From: a virus
IMG/VR virus record: IMGVR_UViG_3300047444_000650
Coordinates: 1-51,401 of that record
Length of the DNA: 51,401 nt
Direction: 5' to 3' (one strand)
The translations under genes and the position numbers were made by a program. How positions within the stretch are numbered: position 1 is the stretch's first letter; each line of letters starts with the position of its first letter. Below the pieces are notes generated by a model. That model was not told the origin of the DNA. It searched no databases and saw only the letters and a list, made by a program, of their open reading frames with translations. Positions 1 to 7,125 of the stretch are shown piece by piece.

Positions 1-120
1 GCCCTGGTCGCCCTGGTCGCCCTGGTCGCCCTCAGCCTCGCCCTGGTCGCCCTGGTCGCCCTGGTCGCCCTCAGCCTCGCCCTGGTCGCCCTGGTCGCCC
101 TCAGCCTCGCCCTGGTCGCC
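1..120. repeat. Tandem 9-base repeat coding for a Gly-Asp-Gln linker
   Basis: The first ~126 bases are near-perfect tandem GCCCTGGTC units. Runs of two or three units are separated by GCCCTCAGCCTC. On the minus strand they read GDQ and GEAE inside the CobT-like gene. The repeat touches the end of the window, so copy number may be under-counted by assembly collapse. Confidence 0.9.
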
Positions 121-852
121 CTGGTCCGGGTCAGCCGGCGCGGGCGCGGCGGGTGGCGTGGCGTCCTGGATCATCTGGCGTTCCATGCGCTCCAGTCGCA
201 GGGCCAGGCGGTAAACGTCCCGAGTTGACTTGCAGGTCCGAACCTCAATCAAAGCCAGGTCCACCAGGCGCGCGACGTCCGGGTGCAGGTTCCGGCGTAA
301 GCCCCGGGCGGTGGGCACCTGGTACTTGTTCGCCACGCGGCCCAGGACCGCGAGGCAGTAAGGCGCGTCGGCAAGGCGAGCCCCAATGGTTCGGCCCATT
401 TCAGCGGCCTTGGCCAAACCCTGGTAATGCAGGTGGTCCATCGTGGCGGACAGGATGCCGCGCAGGGCCGGAAAGTGACCGGCCCGTAGTTCTTTCGCTT
501 CGATCCGTACATCTTCCAAACAGTTTGCCCAATGCCGCACGCGCTCGCCCGCTTGCACGCAAACACTCCACCATTGCCAGTCAGTGTGCAGCACATGCAA
601 ACACTCATGGGCGACAAACCCCAGCATACGATCCGCTTCGGACCTGGACAGCATGGTCGACGCTGGCATCGTGGGCAGGTTCATGGTCACGATGGGACCA
701 CTGACACTGACAGAAGCCGTGGGGCCTCCCTTGGCGCCAACAGTGACGCGCAAGGGCGGGCCTCCCCTGATCCCCTTGCGTTGGGCGATGATCTTGCTCG
801 CCGTTTCAACGGCGGCGGCGGTTACTTCAAGATATAAAATCGAGGTTGTCAT
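1..852 (-). CDS. cobT: CobT-like metallopeptidase/VWA protein, N-terminal part (continues at 51401)
   Basis: The ATG at 852-850 lies three bases after the TGA of the CobS-like gene, and the frame stays open to base 1. Residues 1-240 match the N-terminal half of CobT-type proteins. There is a gluzincin-like HECLH (residues 82-86, HExxH) and then NCLEDVRIE (110-118), where the family usually reads N-x-LEDxRIE. Residues 245-284 are an acidic linker of GDQ triplets interrupted by GEAE, like the acidic linker that separates CobT domains. The reading frame at base 1 matches the VWA-coding frame at 51401, so both parts are read as one 544-residue protein cut by the linearisation point. In cobaltochelatase CobT partners CobS and CobN, but no CobN is present. 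Its role here is probably metal- or ATP-dependent protein remodelling. The gene name marks homology only. Confidence 0.85.
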   Translation of the reverse strand, partial: MTTSILYLEVTAAAVETASKIIAQRKGIRGGPPLRVTVGAKGGPTASVSVSGPIVTMNLPTMPASTMLSRSEADRMLGFVAHECLHVLHTDWQWWSVCVQAGERVRHWANCLEDVRIEAKELRAGHFPALRGILSATMDHLHYQGLAKAAEMGRTIGARLADAPYCLAVLGRVANKYQVPTARGLRRNLHPDVARLVDLALIEVRTCKSTRDVYRLALRLERMERQMIQDATPPAAPAPADPDQGDQGEAEGDQGDQGEAEGDQGDQGDQGEAEGDQGDQGDQG

Positions 853-855
853 GGT

Positions 856-2394
856 TCACACTCCCTCGCCCGTGGCACTATCAGGCGAGACCAGGTCAAA
901 GTCAGAAGCGGCGGGGCTCAAGGGCGCGGTGCCAACAGGGGCGAGGGCCTGGCGGACAGTATGCTTGTCAACCGCCAAAAGGCATTGCTGGCGCAAAGCC
1001 TCTTGCTCCCCAGCCGGGACGCAGTTTTGCACGGCGCAACGGAAAGCAATCTCCGGGTCGATACCATCGGCCAACAATTCCGCCCAACTAAAGAGCCGGC
1101 GCAAACCCAAACCCTCGGTAATCACCTGCTGGTCAGCCGCCGCGCGGGTCGTTGTCGCGGCCTGAACAAGCAGGTCAGCCAATGCCCGGGTGCAGCCCGG
1201 GACATAGGACATTAAAATCCCGGCTTCGGTGGCGGCATCATGCCACCCCAGGGCGATCCGCACGCCAAACCTGTCCAGCGTGGCCGCGTTCAACGCCTGT
1301 GTCCCATGGTATCCGGTCCGGCTTCCTCCACCCATGCCAGCGGTATTATCAGTGGCCAGGAAGACCACACCAGGCGCAACCTTTACCTTCTGGCCAGTCT
1401 CTTGAATGTAAAGGCTACGGTTGGCAGTCAAAACATTCTGTAACGCGAACAAAGCCCCGGGACGCGCGATGCTGGGTTCGTCGATGCAAATCACGGCGCC
1501 AGGGGTTTGAATGGCGCGGACAAGTTGTCCCGGCTGAAACGATACGCCCTTACCGTCGCGGGCCGGAACGGTCATGCCGACAAGCGTGGCGGCGTCGGTG
1601 CTGGCATCGCACGAAATCAAAACAAAGGGCCGGCGCAGTTGAGCAGCGAGTTGTTGGCTGAACTCCGTCTTACCCGTTCCCTTCGGCCCATACAGCAGGA
1701 CATTCTTGCCCCTCTTGATTTGTGTCAGAGCAACAACGGTTTGATCCGGCCAGACATAACGAGGGTTCACCATGGGCGTATCAGGGTGAACTCCGTCCCA
1801 TACCGTGCAGGTCTCGGCCCCATGGGCGCCCTTGACGCCAAAAGCTTTTTTCCATGTGACCACCTGGTCAGTCGGGGCGGACTGTGGCGTCGATGATCCA
1901 TCCTGGTCCCGTTCAACTTCAACCCGGACAGTCTGGGTCACGATTTTGACGACAGGCGGTTTCCGCGCGGCAATGACCAGGTCCCGGAGTTTCTGGTCCA
2001 GGCTGGCAAAGCCTCCGCCCATGATGTCCGCCCGAACGGCGGAAACTTCGGCTTCAATGGCGGCATCGTCATCAGCCGGCGCGGCATCGGTCCCGGTGGC
2101 GTCCGGCGCGTCGGGCGGCGTCATCAGGTCCCGGGCGTTGTCGTCGGTGGCATCGTCATCATCAGCCATGGGCGGGGCTCCAGCGGCGGTGGCGGGGCGC
2201 AAGGCCATGGGATCAATCCTGGCGATGCAAAGCAATGTTCGTAAGTTTTCCTTGGTCAGGTTGTTAATCAGCCGTCCGCCCAGGTGATGGATGACGGCGT
2301 CATGGTCAGGAGTGCCGACGTTGGCGCGGATAAATCCACGCAATGCGTCACGCATGGCGGTGCGCCAGATGGCGCTAGGTGTAGGGTTTGTCAC
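856..2394 (-). CDS. cobS: CobS-like MoxR-type AAA+ ATPase
   Basis: A 512-residue AAA+ ATPase of the CobS/MoxR branch. The Walker A motif is GPKGTGKT (residues 236-243) and Walker B is VICIDEPS (Asp305-Glu306). The sensor region ATDNTAGM and the following YHGTQALNAATLDRF are characteristic of CobS. Bacterial CobS is about 330 residues; this one has an extra ~180-residue N-terminus with a helical start and an Asp/Ala-rich linker (about residues 75-120). The GTG start at 2394 is preceded by GGAAAG; an internal ATG at 2355 is the alternative. The CobT-like gene starts three bases after its stop, so the two are co-transcribed and presumably act as a motor-adaptor pair. Cobaltochelatase activity is unlikely without CobN. 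The family call is firm; the role is unknown. Confidence 0.88.
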   Translation of the reverse strand: MTNPTPSAIWRTAMRDALRGFIRANVGTPDHDAVIHHLGGRLINNLTKENLRTLLCIARIDPMALRPATAAGAPPMADDDDATDDNARDLMTPPDAPDATGTDAAPADDDAAIEAEVSAVRADIMGGGFASLDQKLRDLVIAARKPPVVKIVTQTVRVEVERDQDGSSTPQSAPTDQVVTWKKAFGVKGAHGAETCTVWDGVHPDTPMVNPRYVWPDQTVVALTQIKRGKNVLLYGPKGTGKTEFSQQLAAQLRRPFVLISCDASTDAATLVGMTVPARDGKGVSFQPGQLVRAIQTPGAVICIDEPSIARPGALFALQNVLTANRSLYIQETGQKVKVAPGVVFLATDNTAGMGGGSRTGYHGTQALNAATLDRFGVRIALGWHDAATEAGILMSYVPGCTRALADLLVQAATTTRAAADQQVITEGLGLRRLFSWAELLADGIDPEIAFRCAVQNCVPAGEQEALRQQCLLAVDKHTVRQALAPVGTAPLSPAASDFDLVSPDSATGEGV

Positions 2395-2554
2395 GATATT
2401 TTGCTTTCCGGTTGGGGTGTTTCGTGGGGTGGGTAAGCAGGACAGTCGTTAGTCAAGGCAAGGCGAGACACCTAAATGCGCCAACACAACAAGAGACACA
2501 ACAGCAAACCGGCCCGGGGCTTGTCTTTTTTCCAGGCGCCAGCATGATCTGGTC
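2395..2554. other. Divergent intergenic region (cobS-like / zinc-knuckle gene)
   Basis: 160 bases between the leftward cobS-like gene and the rightward gene at 2555, lower in G+C than the flanks. It must hold the leftward promoter of the CobS/CobT operon and possibly the rightward one. I find no convincing sigma70 pair, so no promoter is placed. Confidence 0.5.
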
Positions 2555-2956
2555 ATGCCACCAGGACAGAACGGTGGATGGCAGGGCCATCCGAACTCAA
2601 TCGCCACCCTTCACAAGTACCGGGTCAGCCTGGCCAGTCCCGCGTTGCGCCGATGCGTCCGTTGCCGGCAGGTGGCCATGCGAGGGCGCGCGGTTTGCCG
2701 GGTGCATGACACGCAACGCAAACCGGACACGCCAGGGCGCAGGGCGCGGCGGGTTCTGGCGCAGATGGGGCGACGCGGTTTGTTGCCGGTGGAACTCGCG
2801 ACCATGGCAGGATGGCGGGACACGGAGTCGTTGCCGTGGGACACGCGAGAGCGACTGCGCCTGGCGCTTGTCCTGGCGTGGGACAGGCGGGACAGCGAAC
2901 CGTTGGCCTGGCACAAGGTTTGGCGCGCGGCGCTTGAAGCGGTCCGGGCGGCATGA
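2555..2956 (+). CDS. Hypothetical zinc-knuckle protein
   Basis: 133 residues, basic. The centre carries a C-x2-C-x10-C-x2-H knuckle (CVRC ... CRVH, about residues 35-52), a pattern common in small phage proteins beside packaging genes. The rest is helical and rich in Arg, Leu and Trp, with no membrane segment. It overlaps the next gene by ATGA, which indicates translational coupling. No good ribosome-binding site precedes the ATG, so the exact start is uncertain. It may bind nucleic acid in packaging or early takeover; function not recognised. Confidence 0.6.
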   Translation: MPPGQNGGWQGHPNSIATLHKYRVSLASPALRRCVRCRQVAMRGRAVCRVHDTQRKPDTPGRRARRVLAQMGRRGLLPVELATMAGWRDTESLPWDTRERLRLALVLAWDRRDSEPLAWHKVWRAALEAVRAA

Positions 2957-3276
2957 CGAAGCCGCGCGGGACCGGGACCGGGACAGGACAGGCGGGACAA
3001 CGCGGGACAGCCGGGACACGCGGGACAAGGCCAGTGGACAGTGTCCCGGGACAAACTGTATCAGTGGAAGCAGCCCTATCGGATTTAATCCGAGATCCAT
3101 CAGCCGGGGCTCAGGCCAGAGCATCAGCGGCCCGAACACTGGCGGAAATGCGCGGCTTAGTGGGTCGGCATCAGGCGAGACCTGACAGAGCAAGCGAAAC
3201 GCCAGTCGATGAACTCAGCCGGGACGACCTTGTCCTGGAACTGTCTCGCCTTCGGTCCCGGGTCGCGGTCCCGTAA
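2953..3276 (+). CDS. Possible small terminase subunit-like protein
   Basis: 107 residues. The first ~35 are low complexity (Gly, Thr, Arg) encoded by repeated CGGGAC-type words. The body reads VEAALSDLIRDP, then ARASAARTLAEMRGLVGRHQ, then a C-terminal helix LSRDDLVLELSRLR. A helix ending AARTLLEMxGxLG followed by a short C-terminal helix is seen in several small terminase subunits, and no other TerS candidate lies upstream of the large terminase. The gene is ATGA-coupled to the zinc-knuckle gene and ends just before a hairpin. It is about 7 kb from TerL, which is unusual, so the functional call is tentative; that it is a gene is more secure. Confidence 0.45.
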   Translation: MTKPRGTGTGTGQAGQRGTAGTRGTRPVDSVPGQTVSVEAALSDLIRDPSAGAQARASAARTLAEMRGLVGRHQARPDRASETPVDELSRDDLVLELSRLRSRVAVP

Positions 3277-3277
3277 C

Positions 3278-3297
3278 AGTGCTGATATTTCAGCACT
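3278..3297 (+). terminator. Perfect 8-bp hairpin after the TerS-like gene
   Basis: AGTGCTGA-TATT-TCAGCACT is a perfect inverted repeat beginning one base after the stop of the preceding gene. No T-run follows, so it could be a weak terminator, an mRNA-stabilising hairpin or a protein-binding site. Confidence 0.5.
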
Positions 3298-3744
3298 CGT
3301 GACACCTAAGCCCTTGATATGTATGGGCCAGGCGCAGTTCTACCCGAACTGTGTCGCGGTCCCGCGCGGTCCCGGCCCCGGGCCGTCCGCCCCCCGGGGG
3401 GTCCGCGCCGCAGGCGCATTTTCCTCTCACTGGTTTGGCTACCTCGCTGGCATTGCTCAGCTTTTCGTGCCGGAAGCGGAAAGGTTCCGGGCTTTGAGCG
3501 TTTGGCACATTTTGCTGTGGATACTGGGTTTGTGGTTTTTGCTGTGGTTACTCAGCTTTTCGTGATGCTGGGCGAACGATCTGGGGGTGCCGTGGGCTGA
3601 TGGGAGAAAGCGAGCGTGCCGGGCGCGCTCCGAAGCGTCCCCGACTCGCGTTCACCCCCCGAGTCGCGCGCGCGGAAGGGGCTGGTGTCGGGCCAACAAT
3701 GCGCCTACAGGCGAAACACGCGCCCAACTCGGGGGAAACGGCTT
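3298..3744. other. Low-coding-density interval before the tail-fibre genes
   Basis: About 450 bases with locally lower G+C and weak codon bias. It contains a direct repeat CTCAGCTTTTCGTG (near 3458 and 3551) and two copies of TTTTGCTGTGG. A small membrane ORF may lie inside (listed separately). A late promoter for the structural genes would be expected here, but I cannot point to one. Confidence 0.4.
3323..3565 (+). CDS. Possible small membrane protein
   Basis: 80 residues from an ATG at 3323. The N-terminal half is Pro/Gly-rich. The C-terminus ends in one strongly hydrophobic segment (SVWHILLWILGLWFLLWLL), a plausible transmembrane helix; SVWH at its head recalls TatA-like and small phage membrane proteins. 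Codon use is poor for this genome (many codons end in T) and no ribosome-binding site is obvious. Overlapping frames are also open. A holin or superinfection-exclusion peptide is possible, as is a chance ORF. Confidence 0.3.
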   Translation: MGQAQFYPNCVAVPRGPGPGPSAPRGVRAAGAFSSHWFGYLAGIAQLFVPEAERFRALSVWHILLWILGLWFLLWLLSFS

Positions 3745-5406
3745 ATGCCAGACGGCCCTGTACCCGGTAAACTCGTGGCCCCCGAGCCCGTGCCCCCCGT
3801 ACGGCAGTACTCGTTCACGGATTGGCAGGTAAACAACCCGACCGCCCCGCCCCCCGGTGACAGGCTGGATGCCGAGTTTGACCGCGCCAACCAGTCGATT
3901 GCCGAGACTATCGCGTGGACAGGGACCAGTCTCAATACTGATGGGACGCTTCGTACCGGGATAGTTGACGAACAACAGCTTGTCCCGGGCCTTTTCGACC
4001 ATATCGCGGACGATGCCGTCGCTCAGGTGCAACCTCTGGTAGATCAGGCCGGAAGTTATGCAACTCAGGCGCTGAACTCAGCCACGGCGGCGCAGTCCTA
4101 CGCCGGGTTGGCCGGCGGGAGTGCTACCCAGGCCGGGCAGGCCGCGACCGATGCGCGGACCGCCGCGACAACGGCCCAGGGCGCGGCGACTGGCGCCCAG
4201 GGCAGCGCGTCGGCGGCGGCGGCGTCGGCTTCGTCGGCCAGTACCAGCGCCAACCACGCGGACGGCGTCGAGGCGGTGTGCGAGGATTATGGCCTCGTGA
4301 CCCAGGCGTGGGCCGAACACATGCCCGACACGATCCCGCCCAACATTCTGGCCGTCATGGGGGTCACGGGCGAACACTGGTCCTCGCGATGGTGGGCCAA
4401 CCAGGCCGATCTGACCATCAACCAGGGCCTGGACGACCTGATCGCTCAGGGTAAACTCATCCTGGCCGAGATGGAAAAGCTGTTCCTGGGCGGGCACCCG
4501 AGCCCGCCCACTCAGGACAGCCAGGGCAATCCGCTCACCGTGGGCTCGATCTATTACGACGAGACCCTGGGGACCATGTTCGTCTGGACCGGCGATGCCT
4601 GGAAACCGGTGGCCGATCCCTTGCCCACCGTGACCTATAAATACATTTTCGTGGCCCTCGCCGGGCAAACCCTGTTCCAGGGCGCCGACCGGGGCGGGGT
4701 GATCCTGAAGTTCAACCCCGGCGCCGGCCAGGACATGGCGGTGTTCGAGAACGGTGTCCTCAGGACGCCGACTGACGATTACGTGACCCAGATCGACCAG
4801 ATGGCGATGCTCCAGCCCTGCCAGGCCGGTGATATTGTTCAGATCTGGGTCCAGACCGTACCGGTCATCACCTATAACTGGACCACCGTGATGCTGGACA
4901 CGTCGGGCTGGGTGTTCGACGGGGTTCAGACGTTCTTCCCGCTGGTGGATCGGGCCGGCGACACGGCCCTGGTCCAGGGCGCCGTGGACCTGATCCTGTC
5001 CCGGGACGGGGTCTGGCAGCAATCCGGGGTGGATTACACGACGTCCGGGACCGGTTTGCACTTCACCACCGCGCCCCACCCCGAGGCCACGGTGTTCGGT
5101 GCCGCCATCGTCGTGACGCCGCCCAAACAACTATCAACCACGGGCACCACGGCGCTGGACACGTCCGGCTGGGTGTTCAACGGGACCAATACGATGTTCC
5201 CGCTCCTGGATCTGGCGGGCGCCGCCGTCACCCCGGGAAAAGCCGAGAACCTGTTGATTTCGTTGGGCGGTGTCTGGCAGGCGGCGTATCGGGATTACAC
5301 GGTCTCAGGCAGCGCGATCCAGTTCGTCACGGCGCCGGGGGCCGATACCCAGGCGTTCGCGGTCTCGGGTCTGCCCAGCTTCAGCGGCGCCGGGGCCACG
5401 ACATGA
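3745..5406 (+). CDS. Tail fibre protein, virion-proximal
   Basis: 553 residues. The ATG at 3745 is preceded by GGGGGA at good spacing; the frame is open further upstream but lacks a better start. The N-terminus (YSFTDWQVNNPTAPPPG, then DRLDAEFDRANQ) is a widespread tail-fibre or tail-spike attachment head in alphaproteobacterial podophages. An Ala/Ser/Thr-rich heptad region (about residues 120-175) probably forms a trimeric coiled coil. The C-terminal half holds two similar beta-rich modules, each starting with LDTSGWVFDG or LDTSGWVFNG, about 85 residues long. It overlaps the next fibre gene by ATGA. It probably attaches the fibre to the tail, with the next two proteins as distal parts. Confidence 0.75.
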   Translation: MPDGPVPGKLVAPEPVPPVRQYSFTDWQVNNPTAPPPGDRLDAEFDRANQSIAETIAWTGTSLNTDGTLRTGIVDEQQLVPGLFDHIADDAVAQVQPLVDQAGSYATQALNSATAAQSYAGLAGGSATQAGQAATDARTAATTAQGAATGAQGSASAAAASASSASTSANHADGVEAVCEDYGLVTQAWAEHMPDTIPPNILAVMGVTGEHWSSRWWANQADLTINQGLDDLIAQGKLILAEMEKLFLGGHPSPPTQDSQGNPLTVGSIYYDETLGTMFVWTGDAWKPVADPLPTVTYKYIFVALAGQTLFQGADRGGVILKFNPGAGQDMAVFENGVLRTPTDDYVTQIDQMAMLQPCQAGDIVQIWVQTVPVITYNWTTVMLDTSGWVFDGVQTFFPLVDRAGDTALVQGAVDLILSRDGVWQQSGVDYTTSGTGLHFTTAPHPEATVFGAAIVVTPPKQLSTTGTTALDTSGWVFNGTNTMFPLLDLAGAAVTPGKAENLLISLGGVWQAAYRDYTVSGSAIQFVTAPGADTQAFAVSGLPSFSGAGATT

Positions 5407-7085
5407 CGGCGCGCACCCAGCAGGCCCGCACCGGGACCAACCTGACGCCGCCGGGGACCGGCACCCTGCTCCCGGGCCAGCTTTACCTGGAAATGGGCAC
5501 CCCGGCGCGGCTCTGGTTCGGCGTGCCCCCCGCCATCGACGCCACCGGGCGGAAACTCTTGTACGACGCCGACGCCAACACGGCGGCGATCAGCGGCAAG
5601 GTCAACCGGTCCGGCGACACCATGGGCGGTCCCCTGGTCCTGGCGGCGGACCCCGCCGCGAACATGCAGGCGGCGACCCGCCAGTACGTTGACGCCGTGC
5701 GAACCGCCATGGTCCCGCTCGCCGGGGGCACGATGACCGGGCTTTTGCTCCTGTCGGGGGATCCCACGGCGGCGTTCGGCGCGGCGACGAAGCAGTACGT
5801 GGACGGGCGGGACGCGCTGAGATTGCCGCTCACCGGGGGCACCCTGACCGGCGCCCTCACTTTGGCGGCGGACCCCGCCGTGGCGCTTGGCGCGGCGACG
5901 AAACAGTACGTGGACGCCAAGGTGGCCGGGGCGACCTACCCGTATTTACCCCTCACCGGGGGCACCGTCACGGGCGCTCTGACCGTGAACGGCAACACGG
6001 GCGTCGGCGGTCCACCGCCCGCGACCGCCAACACCGGCACGCTCTACGCGGCGCGGCAGATGACCGCGTCCAGTCATGTCTGCAATGCTTACCTGGATAA
6101 CACGGGCGGTGTCTGGCGCTACGTGGTCGCCGCCCCGGCGGCGCTGCTCACGCTGGGACCGGTGGGGGCGGAACTGGCGTCCGCCGCGTCCGGCGCGGTG
6201 GGCGCGGCGGTGAACTGGAATGGCACGCTGATCTTTGACGCGGCGGGTAATGCCGCGTTCAACAAAGACGTCAACGTCGCTGGCGCGGTGACGGGCGCCG
6301 GCGGCCTCATTGTGAGCGGGGGTTTCGGCCTGTCCAGCGGGGCGGGGGTTAATTATTTGTCTTTCGCGTCGGGATATGGATGGGGCTGGAACACGTCCAA
6401 CGGCCTCCTGACATGGACAACGGGCAGTAACGGCACGGTGCTGACCGTCGACCCCGCCGGGTCCGTCGTGGCGAACGGCAACATATCGGCGGGCGCCTCG
6501 GTGTACGCCACGGCACAGGTGCGCGGCAACGCCGGGGTGTTCGCCAACGCGGCGGCGAACTTTGGCCTGTACAGCGGGTCAGGTAATAACTACCTTCAGT
6601 TCGCCCCGTCGTATTACTGGTCCTGGGCCGGCGCGGATGGCACGCTGGGGTGGTACGTCGGCGCCGGCCTTTTCTGGAACTTCAGGAACAATGACTTCGC
6701 GGCGGTGAACAACCTCGGTGTCGTCGCCGGCAACGGGGCCTACGTGAACACCGCCTCGGATGAGCAGCACAAAACCGACATCGCGCCGGCCCCGCACGGG
6801 CTGGATGAGATCCTGGCGATTGAGCCGATCACCTATCGCAAATTTGATTTCAGGACGCGGGCCATGAGCGACCGCGTGGAACTCGGTTTCGGCGCGCGTC
6901 AACTGGCGACGGTGCTACCGGAAGCCGCGCCGCTGACGGGCGCGCGGAACCCCAACCTCCCGCCGCCCGCGCAGGGCGAGCAACCGGCGCGCGGGCTGGT
7001 GATCGAGCCCATCGTCGCCGCCCTGGTCAACGCGGTGAAGACGCTGAGCCGGCGGCTGGCGGTCCTGGAGGGAGCCCCGGCATGA
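5403..7085 (+). CDS. Tail fibre/spike with C-terminal S74 auto-cleaving chaperone
   Basis: 560 residues, overlapping the previous gene by ATGA. Residues ~50-200 hold repeats of the form GGTxTGxLxLxxDP followed by GAATKQYVD, a hallmark of phage fibre shafts. The middle is beta-rich and glycine-rich. The C-terminus is a peptidase S74 intramolecular chaperone: Ser452-Asp453 with Lys457 (SDEQHK) forms the usual Ser/Lys cleavage site, followed by LDEILAIEPITYR and ELGFGARQ. S74 domains help trimer folding and then cut themselves off. The mature fibre therefore probably ends near residue 451. Family assignment is firm; the receptor is unknown. Confidence 0.85.
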   Translation: MTARTQQARTGTNLTPPGTGTLLPGQLYLEMGTPARLWFGVPPAIDATGRKLLYDADANTAAISGKVNRSGDTMGGPLVLAADPAANMQAATRQYVDAVRTAMVPLAGGTMTGLLLLSGDPTAAFGAATKQYVDGRDALRLPLTGGTLTGALTLAADPAVALGAATKQYVDAKVAGATYPYLPLTGGTVTGALTVNGNTGVGGPPPATANTGTLYAARQMTASSHVCNAYLDNTGGVWRYVVAAPAALLTLGPVGAELASAASGAVGAAVNWNGTLIFDAAGNAAFNKDVNVAGAVTGAGGLIVSGGFGLSSGAGVNYLSFASGYGWGWNTSNGLLTWTTGSNGTVLTVDPAGSVVANGNISAGASVYATAQVRGNAGVFANAAANFGLYSGSGNNYLQFAPSYYWSWAGADGTLGWYVGAGLFWNFRNNDFAAVNNLGVVAGNGAYVNTASDEQHKTDIAPAPHGLDEILAIEPITYRKFDFRTRAMSDRVELGFGARQLATVLPEAAPLTGARNPNLPPPAQGEQPARGLVIEPIVAALVNAVKTLSRRLAVLEGAPA

Positions 7086-7125
7086 GCGCGATGGCATCTC
7101 ATGTGAGCGAGCGGAGCGAGCGAAC

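Noticed and set aside
1-126. CRISPR array or collagen-like protein
   Set aside because: Units are 9 bases with no spacers, and GEAE interruptions break the G-x-y register; it is an acidic coding repeat.
249-617. Minus-strand ORF of 122 codons at the left end
   Set aside because: It is a shadow of the CobT-like gene, whose in-phase frame has the HExxH and LEDVRIE motifs.
153-1165. Plus-strand ORFs opposite the CobT/CobS-like genes
   Set aside because: Arg/Pro/Ser-rich translations without starts or motifs; the minus strand is clearly coding.
856-2394. Cobalamin-biosynthesis auxiliary gene
   Set aside because: No CobN or other B12 gene is present, and CobS/CobT-like motors serve other roles.
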